Source of the DNA: JAPLDB01 sp038230515 | GTDB lineage: Bacteria; Bacteroidota; Bacteroidia; AKYH767-A; 2013-40CM-41-45 | DNA: 64,000 bases | Assembly: GCA_038230515.1 (NCBI GenBank) | Contig: JBBRND010000007.1 | Location: 1 to 64,000 of the forward strand | Direction: 5' to 3' | Shown: piece after piece, positions 1 to 7,898 of the stretch | Numbering within the stretch: the stretch's first letter is position 1 | How the letters are laid out: every line of letters starts with the position of its first letter | Translations under genes and position numbers: made by a program | The notes under the pieces: generated by a model | What the model saw: only the letters and a program-made list of their open reading frames with translations | What the model was told of the DNA's origin: nothing | Database searches by the model: none

Positions 1-1
1 C

Positions 2-1342
2 GGCTTTGGAGGAGACAAGACACAGACAATATGGGGAATCTCTTATTTCTGGATTGTTAAGACCGATTCGCTTGGAATCATACAATGGGATAAGGATTTC
101 GGAGGAACAAGTGAGGACTATCTTTCTTCATTGCAGCAAGCGGCTGACGGTGGATATATTCTTGGAGGATATTCCAGTTCCGGCATTGGCGGAGACAAGA
201 CACAGGCAAACTGGGGAGGTGGCGGGGATTACTGGATAATAAAAACAGATTCACTTGGTAGCAAACAATGGGATAAAGACTTTGGAGGAACGGATAATGA
301 AGATAATTTCGGAACTATTTCTCAAACAAAAGACGGTGGATATTTAATTGCCGGCACTTCTTATTCAAATATAAGCGGAGATAAAACAGAACAAAATCTC
401 GGGCGAGAACAAACATGGATTATTAAAACAGATTCATCCGGAAATAAGCAATGGGATAAAACACTTCACACCAACACAATTAGTGACGATGAAACCGGTA
501 TAGCCATTCAAACAAAAGATGGATGTTACGCAATGGCAAACTATACTGCCGGAGGAATTGGCGGAGATAAAACTCAAGCAAGCCAAGGATATAATGATTA
601 CTGGCTTGTAAAATTCTGCGATAGCACTTTTATTCAAGCCAACCTAACTGCAACCCCCAACCTCTGCCCGGGCACCTGCACCGATTTTGTAAATCTATCT
701 TTCAATGCAACTTCTTATCAATGGCACTTCCCCGGTGCCACACCAGATACAAGCACCGCCACCAACCCAACAAACATTTGCTATGCAAACTCCGGCAGCT
801 ACAATGTGCAACTCATTGCCACCAATGCAAACGGCAGCGATACACTTTTACTTAGCAATTACATTACTGTTTATCCTGCACCTGCAGCGCAGGCAATAGC
901 ACAAAGCGGAGATACACTCTTTGCAAATGCAGGAGCAGCAACGTATCAATGGTACTTCAATACAACTCTTATCAGCGGAGCAACAAATTATTTTTATGTT
1001 GCACCATCAAGCGGAGATTACAATGTAGTATGCACAGATAGTAATGGCTGCGAGGTGGAGGCAGCAGTGTTTAATGTGGTGGCTTCCGCGCAGTCATCAG
1101 TCGGCAGTCCACAGTCAGCAGAAATACATCCGAATCCTGTTGAAGACAAATTGGTAATTGGTAATTTGAAATTGGGAACAGCCGTTGATATTTCCATTTA
1201 CAATATCCTTGGCGAAAAGATTTTCTCGGCTGTGGACTGCCGACTGTGGACTGTAGACTGCGGACTTTTTCCCTCAGGAATGTACTACCTCGAAGTAACC
1301 AGCGGCTCAAAAGTTTTCAGAAGTAAATTTGTGAAGCAATAA
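2..1342 (+). CDS. T9SS type A sorting-domain protein, repeat family (5' partial)
   Basis: The reading frame is open from the first bases, so the gene starts upstream of the window. The visible part begins with units of about 60 residues built around QWDKDFGGT, QQxxDGGYILGG, SGIGGDKTQ and DYWIIKTDSLG. These may fold as propeller blades (inference). A PKD-like domain follows (LCPGTCTDFVNLS to ITVYPAP), then an Ig-like segment with the repeated motif SGDYNVVCTDSNGCEVEAA, and a C-terminal type A sorting domain (HPNPVEDKL to YYLEVTSGSKVFRSKFVKQ). The product should be exported across the outer membrane by the type IX system and anchored or released. The next gene starts 6 bases downstream with the same architecture, so the two are probably cotranscribed. 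The linker before NPV and the segment after LGEKIF are encoded by CAGTC/GACTG word repeats. Substrate or ligand is unknown. Confidence 0.88.
   Translation, partial: GFGGDKTQTIWGISYFWIVKTDSLGIIQWDKDFGGTSEDYLSSLQQAADGGYILGGYSSSGIGGDKTQANWGGGGDYWIIKTDSLGSKQWDKDFGGTDNEDNFGTISQTKDGGYLIAGTSYSNISGDKTEQNLGREQTWIIKTDSSGNKQWDKTLHTNTISDDETGIAIQTKDGCYAMANYTAGGIGGDKTQASQGYNDYWLVKFCDSTFIQANLTATPNLCPGTCTDFVNLSFNATSYQWHFPGATPDTSTATNPTNICYANSGSYNVQLIATNANGSDTLLLSNYITVYPAPAAQAIAQSGDTLFANAGAATYQWYFNTTLISGATNYFYVAPSSGDYNVVCTDSNGCEVEAAVFNVVASAQSSVGSPQSAEIHPNPVEDKLVIGNLKLGTAVDISIYNILGEKIFSAVDCRLWTVDCGLFPSGMYYLEVTSGSKVFRSKFVKQ
648..1083 (+). repeat. PKD/Ig module, DNA-level direct repeat copy 1
   Basis: This segment encodes the PKD-like and Ig-like domains. 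It is nearly the same at DNA level in three further genes of the cluster (about 2730-3160, 4888-5325 and 7059-7485). Long shared runs such as the CTTTTACTTAG(C/T)AA(T/C)TACATTAC stretch are visible in all four. The copies are candidates for homologous recombination or gene conversion. Confidence 0.8.
1091..1120 (+). repeat. CAGTC-word repeat inside coding sequence
   Basis: This short block of CAGTC, TCGGCAGTC and CACAGTC words encodes the linker just before the NPV motif of the sorting domain. Its reverse complement recurs at about 1230-1262 in the same gene, sharing the words TGTGGACTGCCGACT, so the two blocks are inverted repeats. Confidence 0.7.
1230..1265 (+). repeat. GACTG-word repeat inside sorting domain
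   Basis: A block of GACTG words encodes DCRLWTVDCG between the LGEKIF and PSGMYYLEV segments of the sorting domain. Paralogues have unrelated sequence at this loop. A nearly identical block lies at 3310-3338 in the next gene. Confidence 0.7.
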
Positions 1343-1348
1343 TATTTC

Positions 1349-3370
1349 ATGAAAAAACTTTTCCTCCTCCTCTTTTTCAATTCTGCATCGTGCATTATAC
1401 ATTGTGCATTTTCTCAAAACCCGCTCGTTAAGCAATGGGACCATCTTTTTGGCGGAATGGATAGAGATGTAGTTACCTGCTTTCAGCAAACAGCAGATGG
1501 AGGATATATTTTGGGAGGATATTCCATTTCCGGAGCTGGAGGAGATAAAGTACAAAATACAGTAGGCGATTTTGATTACTGGATTGTAAAAACAGATTCA
1601 TTCGGCAACAAACAATGGGATAAAGATTTCGGAGGAACAGATGACGACCGGCTTTATTCATTGCAGCAAACCACTGACGGAGGGTACATTCTGGGAGGGT
1701 TTTCAAAGTCGCGGATTAACGGAGATAAAACTCAGGATAACCGCGATACTTCCGGAAATTCTTATGATTACTGGATCATAAAAACTGACGTGTCTGGCAC
1801 AAAGCAATGGGATAAAGATTTTGGAGGAACCAATGAAGATGAACTTTATTCAATCAGGCAAACTATTGACGGAGGTTATATTCTTGGAGGACATTCTTAT
1901 TCAGGCATCAGCGGGGATAAAACGCAAGCATTATGGGGCAATTCGGATTACTGGATTGTAAAAATTGATTCCCTCGGCACAAAGCAATGGGATAAAGATT
2001 TTGGCGGAACAGATGGCGAAAAGCTTCGCGAGTTGCTGCAAACCGCGGACAGTGGATACATCCTAGGCGGATATTCATCTTCCGGAATTGGTGGCGATAA
2101 AACACAACCCGCATGGAGTGCGTTCTCTGATGATTATTGGATTGTAAAAATTGATTCCATCGGCACCAAACAATGGGATAAAGATTTCGGAGGAACAAGT
2201 GTTGACGAACTTTTTTCCATTCAACAAACCAATGACAAAGGATATATCCTGGGGGGATTTTCTATTTCAACCATCAGCGGTGATAAAACACAAGATACCA
2301 TTGGGGGCAGGGATTACTGGATTGTAAAAACGGATTCTCTGGGGAGTAAGCAATGGGATAAAGACTTTGGGGGTACCGCTGATGAATGGCTGTATTCTTT
2401 GAAGCAAACAAGGGATGGCGGATATTTGCTTGCAGGATTATCTGACTCAGATTCAGGTGGAGATAAAACTGAAAATAATCTGGCGCTAGAGCAATCCTGG
2501 ATTGTGAAAACAGATATCTTCGGCAACAAGCAATGGGATAAAACATTGTTGGTTAATGGCAAGGTGTATTTTGGTTTTGCTATACAAACAAAAGAAAACT
2601 GCTATGCAATGGTAAATGCGAATGATGCACCAGCAGGCGGAGATAAAATACAATACTCTTGGGCTAACACTTTTGATTACTGGCTGATAAAATTTTGCGA
2701 AACATTGCAGGCAGGATTTACTTCTCCTTCTTCTATATGCCCGGGTACTTGTGTTGATTTTACAAATTTGTCTTTGCAGGCAACTTCCTACCAATGGAAT
2801 TTCCCCGGAGCCACACCCAATACAAGCACAGCCGCCAACCCAACAAACATTTGCTACGCAAACCCCGGCAGCTATGACGTGCAACTCATAGCAACAAACA
2901 CAAACGGAAGTGATACTCTTTTACTTAGTAATTACATTACTGTTTATCCCGCACCTGCAGCCCAAGGCATTTCGCAAAGCGGAGATACACTCTTTGCAAA
3001 TGCAGGAGCAAACTCTTATCAATGGTATTTCAACACAACACTTATCAGCGGAGCAACAGATTATTTTTATGTAGCACCAGCAAGCGGAGATTACAATGTG
3101 GTTTGCACAGATAGTAATGGCTGCGAGGTAGAGGCGGCAATCTTCAACGTAATAGCAGCAGCCCCTCCCGGCCTCCCCGAAGGGGAGGAGATAACAGCCA
3201 CTCCGAATCCTGTGAATGAGAAATTGGAAATCAAGGGTGCATTTTTCAGAGGAAAAAAAGAAATTGACATTTCAATTTACAATCTACTTGGCGAAAAGAT
3301 TTTCTCGGCTGCTGACTGCCGACTGTGGACTGTAGACTTCTCCCCTCCGGCATATACTACCTCGAAGTAA
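1349..3370 (+). CDS. T9SS repeat-family protein with frameshifted sorting domain
   Basis: This is a 673-residue frame with an N-terminal signal peptide (MKKLFLLLFF to CAFSQ). It has about seven QWDKDFGGT/DYWIVKTDSLG units, the PKD-like domain, the Ig-like domain and the start of a type A sorting domain. The frame ends prematurely as FSPPAYTTSK. In the next frame the sequence reads LPSGIYYLEVT...FRSKFVKQ and stops at 3414, exactly as in the paralogues. A one-base indel near 3336-3345, at the end of a GACTG-word repeat, therefore removes the last strands of the sorting signal. As read, the protein would probably enter the periplasm but fail T9SS export. A sequencing or assembly error is possible. 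It sits 6 bases after the preceding paralogue. Confidence 0.82.
   Translation: MKKLFLLLFFNSASCIIHCAFSQNPLVKQWDHLFGGMDRDVVTCFQQTADGGYILGGYSISGAGGDKVQNTVGDFDYWIVKTDSFGNKQWDKDFGGTDDDRLYSLQQTTDGGYILGGFSKSRINGDKTQDNRDTSGNSYDYWIIKTDVSGTKQWDKDFGGTNEDELYSIRQTIDGGYILGGHSYSGISGDKTQALWGNSDYWIVKIDSLGTKQWDKDFGGTDGEKLRELLQTADSGYILGGYSSSGIGGDKTQPAWSAFSDDYWIVKIDSIGTKQWDKDFGGTSVDELFSIQQTNDKGYILGGFSISTISGDKTQDTIGGRDYWIVKTDSLGSKQWDKDFGGTADEWLYSLKQTRDGGYLLAGLSDSDSGGDKTENNLALEQSWIVKTDIFGNKQWDKTLLVNGKVYFGFAIQTKENCYAMVNANDAPAGGDKIQYSWANTFDYWLIKFCETLQAGFTSPSSICPGTCVDFTNLSLQATSYQWNFPGATPNTSTAANPTNICYANPGSYDVQLIATNTNGSDTLLLSNYITVYPAPAAQGISQSGDTLFANAGANSYQWYFNTTLISGATDYFYVAPASGDYNVVCTDSNGCEVEAAIFNVIAAAPPGLPEGEEITATPNPVNEKLEIKGAFFRGKKEIDISIYNLLGEKIFSAADCRLWTVDFSPPAYTTSK
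2730..3160 (+). repeat. PKD/Ig module, DNA-level direct repeat copy 2
   Basis: Second copy of the shared PKD/Ig coding module of this cluster. It is more diverged in its first third than copies 1 and 3. Confidence 0.75.
3161..3190 (+). repeat. CCCC-GGGG interspersed palindrome inside coding sequence
   Basis: The sequence CCTCCCCGAAGGGGAGG, a near-perfect palindrome, encodes PPGLPEGEE in the linker before the NPV motif. This style of sequence is normally an intergenic interspersed repeat in Bacteroidota. A sister copy occupies the same linker in the gene at 5683. Confidence 0.7.
3310..3338 (+). repeat. GACTG-word repeat at the frameshift
   Basis: Near copy of the block at 1230-1262, encoding ADCRLWTVD at the same sorting-domain loop. 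The reading frame is lost immediately after it. Confidence 0.68.
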
Positions 3371-3426
3371 CCATTGGCTATAAAACTTTCCGCAGTAAGT
3401 TTGTAAAGCAGTAATTACATGATGAG

Positions 3427-5589
3427 ATGAAAAAAAAATTATCCGATAACCTCAGCCCACGCGCACCCCAGGCACTGAAGGGCGCAGCGCGCAAGACTCC
3501 CTTTAGGGGCGGGGTGAGCGTGGCAAATGTTTTCATCCTCTTCCTTTTTATTTTCTCCGCACTCCATTCCTTTTCTCAAAACCCTTTGGTAAAGCAGTGG
3601 GATAAGAGGTTTGGCGGAACCTTTGGTGACTTTCTTTTCGCAATGGAAAAAACAACCGATAGTGGAATTATTTTAGGAGGAGCTTCCTCTTCAAATGCAA
3701 ACGGAGATAAAACACAGCCCCAATGGGGAGGGGGTGATTATTGGATTGTGAAACTGGATTCATCGGGCAACAAGCAATGGGATAAGGACTTTGGCGGAAC
3801 AGGCAGCGAGGCACTTTTTTGCATAAGGCAAACTTCAGATAATGGATTTATTCTTGGCGGAATTTCTTCTTCCGGCATAGGCGGGAACAAAACTCAACCC
3901 TCCTGGGGAAACTGGGACTATTGGATCGTAAAAACGGATTCATTGGGAAACTTGCAGTGGGAAAAAGATTTTGGAGGAACAAACGTTGATGAACTGCACA
4001 GCATTGAACAAACATCCGACCATGGTTATATTCTCGGAGGCTTTTCCAAATCGGGAATAAGTGGGGATAAGACAGAAGACAATAAAAATCCCGGAGGAAA
4101 TACAACGGACTATTGGATTATAAAAATTGACTCGCTCGGCAATAAGGAATGGGACAAAGACTTTGGCGGCTTAAATGCCGATGACCTGATTCAAATTCAT
4201 CAAACCAAAGACAAGGGATATATTTTAGGAGGTACATCTTCATCACTTATCGGAGCTGATAAAACTCAACCCTCATGGGGCTACAATGACTACTGGATCG
4301 TAAAGACAGATTCACTGGGAATCAAACAATGGGATAAAGACTTCGGTGGGGCTGACTACGAGGGACTATTTGCGCTTGAACTAACTCTTGACAGAGGTTT
4401 TATAATGGGAGGATTTTCCAGGTCAGGAATTAGCGGTGATAAAAGTCAGGACACAATAGGCGGTTATGATTACTGGGTTGTGAAAATTGATTCGCTGGGA
4501 AACAAACAATGGGATAAAGATTATGGCGGAACAGATTACGATGAAATGATCGGAAATATTAATCTCACATCTGATAGTGGATATTTATTTGCGGGAACTT
4601 CCTACTCACCTATCAGCGGAGATAAAACAGAGGCGAATCTTGGGCCGGAACAAGGCTGGATTATTAAAACAGATTCCCTGGGTAACAAACAATGGGACAA
4701 AACACTTCACACCAATTCGAGCGTTGATGATGAAATTACGTTGGTCTCTGAAACATCAATTGGTTGTTTTACTATGGCAGTTGAAACAGCCGGAACAATA
4801 GGAGGAGATAAATCGCAGCCATCATGGGGAGTTGATGATTATTGGATCATCAAATTCTGCGACCTGCCAACAATAAATATTTCCACTGCTACCCCAAACC
4901 TCTGCCCAGGCACCTGCACCGATTTTGTAAATCTTTCTTTCAATGCAACTTCTTATCAATGGTTCTTCCCCGGAGCCACACCTTCTACCAGCACAGCAAC
5001 TAACCCAACAAATATTTGCTACCAAAACTCCGGCAGCTACAATGTGCAGCTCATAGCAACAAACACAAACGGCAGCGATACACTTTTACTTAGTAATTAC
5101 ATTACTGTTTATCCTGCACCCGCACCGCAGGCAATCGCACAAAGCGGAGATACACTCTTTGCAAATGCAGGAGCAGCAACGTATCAATGGTTCTTCAACA
5201 CAACTATTATTAACGGAGCAACAAATTATTTTTATGTAGCACCGCAAAGTGGAGATTACAATTTAGTGTGCACAGATGCGAATGGGTGCGAGGTAGAAGC
5301 AGCGGTGTTTAATATTATTGCTTCCACGCAGTTTGAGGTTTCCGGTTTGAGGTTTGAAGTTTATCCGAATCCGGTGGTGGATAAATGCACGATTCACAAT
5401 GCACAATTCACGATAAGAACAGCCGTAACAATTACGATTTACAATATGCTGGGAACGGCTGTTCAGCAAGAAGCCAGTGGCAAGAGGCCAGAAACTGTCT
5501 TAGACGTTTCCGCATTGAGCAAGGGAATGTACTACCTCGAAGTAACCGCTGGCGATAAAATTTTCAGAAGTAAATTTGTGAAGCAATGA
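3427..5589 (+). CDS. T9SS type A sorting-domain protein, repeat family
   Basis: This 720-residue protein has about eight QWDKDFGGT-type units (roughly residues 55-480), a PKD-like domain (about 487-560), an Ig-like segment and a complete type A sorting domain ending FRSKFVKQ. Its N-terminus is odd. About 36 hydrophilic, basic residues (SDNLSPRAPQALKG and so on) precede the hydrophobic core VFILFLFIFSALHSFSQ, because an interspersed repeat (3449-3520) lies between the MKK start and the signal core. A downstream GTG in the SVANVF stretch is an alternative start giving a normal signal peptide. The linker and sorting domain contain other short-word repeats (5330-5370 and 5386-5416). The product is predicted to be a surface or secreted protein of unknown ligand. 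Confidence 0.87.
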   Translation: MKKKLSDNLSPRAPQALKGAARKTPFRGGVSVANVFILFLFIFSALHSFSQNPLVKQWDKRFGGTFGDFLFAMEKTTDSGIILGGASSSNANGDKTQPQWGGGDYWIVKLDSSGNKQWDKDFGGTGSEALFCIRQTSDNGFILGGISSSGIGGNKTQPSWGNWDYWIVKTDSLGNLQWEKDFGGTNVDELHSIEQTSDHGYILGGFSKSGISGDKTEDNKNPGGNTTDYWIIKIDSLGNKEWDKDFGGLNADDLIQIHQTKDKGYILGGTSSSLIGADKTQPSWGYNDYWIVKTDSLGIKQWDKDFGGADYEGLFALELTLDRGFIMGGFSRSGISGDKSQDTIGGYDYWVVKIDSLGNKQWDKDYGGTDYDEMIGNINLTSDSGYLFAGTSYSPISGDKTEANLGPEQGWIIKTDSLGNKQWDKTLHTNSSVDDEITLVSETSIGCFTMAVETAGTIGGDKSQPSWGVDDYWIIKFCDLPTINISTATPNLCPGTCTDFVNLSFNATSYQWFFPGATPSTSTATNPTNICYQNSGSYNVQLIATNTNGSDTLLLSNYITVYPAPAPQAIAQSGDTLFANAGAATYQWFFNTTIINGATNYFYVAPQSGDYNLVCTDANGCEVEAAVFNIIASTQFEVSGLRFEVYPNPVVDKCTIHNAQFTIRTAVTITIYNMLGTAVQQEASGKRPETVLDVSALSKGMYYLEVTAGDKIFRSKFVKQ
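3449..3520 (+). repeat. Interspersed CCCTTTAGGGG repeat in the signal-peptide leader
   Basis: This GC-rich block has CTCAGCCCACGCGCACCCCA at one end and CTCCCTTTAGGGGCGGGGTG at the other. It is read in frame between the first codons and the signal-peptide core. It is almost identical to 7827-7898 in a paralogue, and its core resembles the intergenic block at 26336-26370. Confidence 0.75.
4888..5325 (+). repeat. PKD/Ig module, DNA-level direct repeat copy 3
   Basis: Third copy of the shared PKD/Ig coding module, very close to copy 1 over its first 100 bases. Confidence 0.78.
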
Positions 5590-5593
5590 AAGG

Positions 5594-5676
5594 GTTAATT
5601 GAGTTGACGAAGTTGATTAAGGAAATCCGGTCGCTCACCTAATTAACTCAATCAACATAATCAACCAGTCAACTAA
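5594..5676. repeat. AATCAAC/GTTGATT word repeat, intergenic
   Basis: The gap between two T9SS genes is made of the words TTAATTGAGTTGA, GTTGATTA, AATTAACTCAATCAAC and AATCAACC. They can pair as a loose hairpin. No promoter or terminator was recognised in it. Confidence 0.5.
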
Positions 5677-5682
5677 ACACTG

Positions 5683-7791
5683 ATGAAAAAACTCCTCCTC
5701 ACCTTTTTTATTTTTACTTCGGTTTTTACTTATTCGCAAACACCGGGAGAGTGGACCTGGATGAAGGGCGATTCCATGCTTAACCAATCCGGAAATTTTG
5801 GAACGCAAGGTGTACCCGATCCGATGAACAATCCGCATGCACTCTATGAATCGTGTGCATGGACAGATGCTTCCGGAAAATTCTGGTTGTTTGGAGGAAC
5901 CAACTCAGGGTTTAGTGCTTATTGCGACATGTGGTGCTTTGATCCTGCCACCAATGAATGGACATGGATAAATGGACCCGGCCTAACCAGCATCCCAGGT
6001 GTATATGGAATACAAGGAACTCCATCTGCAGCAAATCATCCGGGCAGCCGAAGTTGGGGTAGTTCATTTTGGAATGATCAAAATGGAAACTTATGGCTCT
6101 TTGGTGGGCAAGGCAGAGACAGCGCAGGTATTATGGGGCATCTTAATGATTTATGGAGATACAATATATCAACTAATGAATGGACATGGATGAAGGGCAG
6201 CCCTGTGTGGGGAGATTCCGGTAGCTACGGAATTGCAGGTGTTCCATCTCCGTCAAACAGTCCTCCCGCGCGTAGTGAAACACGGTGTTCATGGGTTGAT
6301 GCTTCCGGAAATTTTTATCTTACCGGTGGTTATTTTTATGATAGCTTTACAAGAAATGATCTTTGGAAATACAACCCTGTCACCAATGAGTGGGTATGGC
6401 TCCGGGGATCTAATGTACCAACCACCGTAGGGAGCTATGGAACAATGGGTGTATCATCACCCTTAAACGACCCGCCACCACACTGGATATATACAGACTG
6501 GAATGATGCAGGTAACCTCTGGATGTTTGGAGGAAGGAAAGGATTTGCAGGTGCTTTTAATGATCTGTGGAAATATAATCCCGCAAACAATGAATGGACG
6601 TGGATGAGTGGGACCACTGCAATTTACGACCCCGGAAATTATGGTCCCTTGTGCGATACAAGTTCTGCATTTATTCCCGAAGGCCGCTTTGAAAATTCTT
6701 ATTGCTGGCAAGATGCATGCAGCAACTTTTATATCTACTCAGGTTATGGCTTTAGCGGTCCCCCCTGTGATTTATGGCAGTATAATGTCCCAACAAACAC
6801 ATGGAAATTAATACGCGGGTCTTCATCCTTCACTGCAATCAATTGGGGAACCTTAGGCGTTTCAAACCCTGCCAATAATCCCGGTGGCCGAAGCGGTGGC
6901 TCCTCCTGGGTAGATGCGCAAGGCAACTTCTGGTTGTACGGAGGGATTGATAACACTTCATCAAATTTTTTTAATGACCTCTGGCGCTATGTGCCTGACA
7001 GCACTTGCACAAAATGCAACGCATCAACGATAACCGCAAATTATTTCTCTTCCAATACAATTCTCTGCCCCGGCACTTGCGCAAGTTTCACAAACAATTC
7101 TGTCAATGCAACTTCTTATCAATGGTTCTTCCCCGGAGCCATCCCCGATACAAGCACAGCCACCAACCCAACAAACATTTGCTATGCAAGCTCCGGCAGC
7201 TACAATGTGCAGCTCATTGCAACAAACACAAACGGCAGCGATACACTTTTACTTAGCAACTACATTACCGTTTATCCTGCACCCGCCCCACAAGCAATTG
7301 CACAAAGTGGCGATACTCTCTTTGCAAATGCAGGAGCAGCAACGTATCAATGGTTCTTCAACAGCGCACTCATCAGCGGAGCAACAAATTATTTTTATGT
7401 AGCACCATCAAGCGGAGATTACAATGTGGTGTGTACAGATAGCAATGGGTGTGAGGTAGAGGCGGCTGTGTTTAACGTTATAGCAGCAAGCCCCACCCAA
7501 CCTCCCCAAAGGGGAGGAGTTGAAATCCATCCCAATCCGGTTGCAGATAAGTTAGTAGTCAGTAGTTCTGAGTTAGAAGAAAGAGAAGTTGACATTTCAA
7601 TTTACAGTATTCTTGGCGAAAAGGTATTGGCTGTTTCTCCCCTTTCCCAACGGAGAGGGGTCGGGGGAGAAGCCGATGTTTCCGCACTCCCCTCAGGCAT
7701 GTACTACCTCGAAGTAACGGATGTCCGCCAAAGGACGGACTCGACCGGGCGAGGCAATAAAGTTTTTCGGAGTAAGTTTGTAAAGCAATGA
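5683..7791 (+). CDS. Kelch-type beta-propeller T9SS protein with PKD and sorting domains
   Basis: This 702-residue protein has a signal peptide (MKKLLLTFFIFTSVFTYSQ). Six or seven kelch-like blades follow (roughly residues 25-440), each with NEWTW(M/I)xG, a PGxYGxxGxPSxxNxP strand and a WxDAxGNxWLFGG core with NDLWxYNP. Next come the same PKD-like and Ig-like module as its neighbours and a type A sorting domain ending FRSKFVKQ. The blade family differs from the QWDKDFGGT family, so this gene shares only the C-terminal module. Three interspersed repeats lie in frame in the last 100 residues (7491-7520, 7636-7672, 7720-7755). The last inserts about 12 residues between YYLEVT and NKVFRSKF, inside the final strand pair of the sorting domain. 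A role in carbohydrate binding or adhesion is possible but unproven. Confidence 0.87.
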   Translation: MKKLLLTFFIFTSVFTYSQTPGEWTWMKGDSMLNQSGNFGTQGVPDPMNNPHALYESCAWTDASGKFWLFGGTNSGFSAYCDMWCFDPATNEWTWINGPGLTSIPGVYGIQGTPSAANHPGSRSWGSSFWNDQNGNLWLFGGQGRDSAGIMGHLNDLWRYNISTNEWTWMKGSPVWGDSGSYGIAGVPSPSNSPPARSETRCSWVDASGNFYLTGGYFYDSFTRNDLWKYNPVTNEWVWLRGSNVPTTVGSYGTMGVSSPLNDPPPHWIYTDWNDAGNLWMFGGRKGFAGAFNDLWKYNPANNEWTWMSGTTAIYDPGNYGPLCDTSSAFIPEGRFENSYCWQDACSNFYIYSGYGFSGPPCDLWQYNVPTNTWKLIRGSSSFTAINWGTLGVSNPANNPGGRSGGSSWVDAQGNFWLYGGIDNTSSNFFNDLWRYVPDSTCTKCNASTITANYFSSNTILCPGTCASFTNNSVNATSYQWFFPGAIPDTSTATNPTNICYASSGSYNVQLIATNTNGSDTLLLSNYITVYPAPAPQAIAQSGDTLFANAGAATYQWFFNSALISGATNYFYVAPSSGDYNVVCTDSNGCEVEAAVFNVIAASPTQPPQRGGVEIHPNPVADKLVVSSSELEEREVDISIYSILGEKVLAVSPLSQRRGVGGEADVSALPSGMYYLEVTDVRQRTDSTGRGNKVFRSKFVKQ
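7059..7485 (+). repeat. PKD/Ig module, DNA-level direct repeat copy 4
   Basis: Fourth copy of the shared module, here attached to a kelch-type propeller. This suggests it moves between genes as a block. Confidence 0.75.
7491..7520 (+). repeat. CCTCCCC-GGGGAGG palindrome inside coding sequence
   Basis: CCTCCCCAAAGGGGAGGA encodes PPQRGG in the linker before the NPV motif, the same place as the copy at 3161-3190. Confidence 0.72.
7636..7672 (+). repeat. TCTCCCC-GGGGTCGGGGGAGA palindrome in sorting domain
   Basis: This palindrome-like block encodes SPLSQRRGVGGE between LGEKVLAV and ADVSALPSG. A close copy sits at the same codons in the paralogue (9431-9467). Confidence 0.75.
7720..7755 (+). repeat. 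GTCCGCC-GGACGGAC repeat splitting the last sorting-domain strands
   Basis: ATGTCCGCCAAAGGACGGAC and the adjacent TCGACCGGGCGAGGC encode DVRQRTDSTGRG. Every paralogue has only SGSK or AGDK here, so this is an in-frame insertion of about 36 bases. Confidence 0.72.
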
Positions 7792-7826
7792 TTACTTGAT
7801 GAGATGAAAAAAAATTTATCCGATAA

Positions 7827-7898
7827 CCTCAGCCCACGCGCACCCCAGGCACTGAAGGACACAGCGCACAGGACTCCCTTTAGGGGCGGGGTGAGCGT
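7827..7898 (+). repeat. Interspersed CCCTTTAGGGG repeat in signal leader, second copy
   Basis: Almost identical to 3449-3520. The flanking ATGAAAAAAAATTTATCCG start and VANVFILFLFIFSALHSFSQ signal core also match, so the whole 5' end of the gene was duplicated together with the repeat. Confidence 0.75.
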
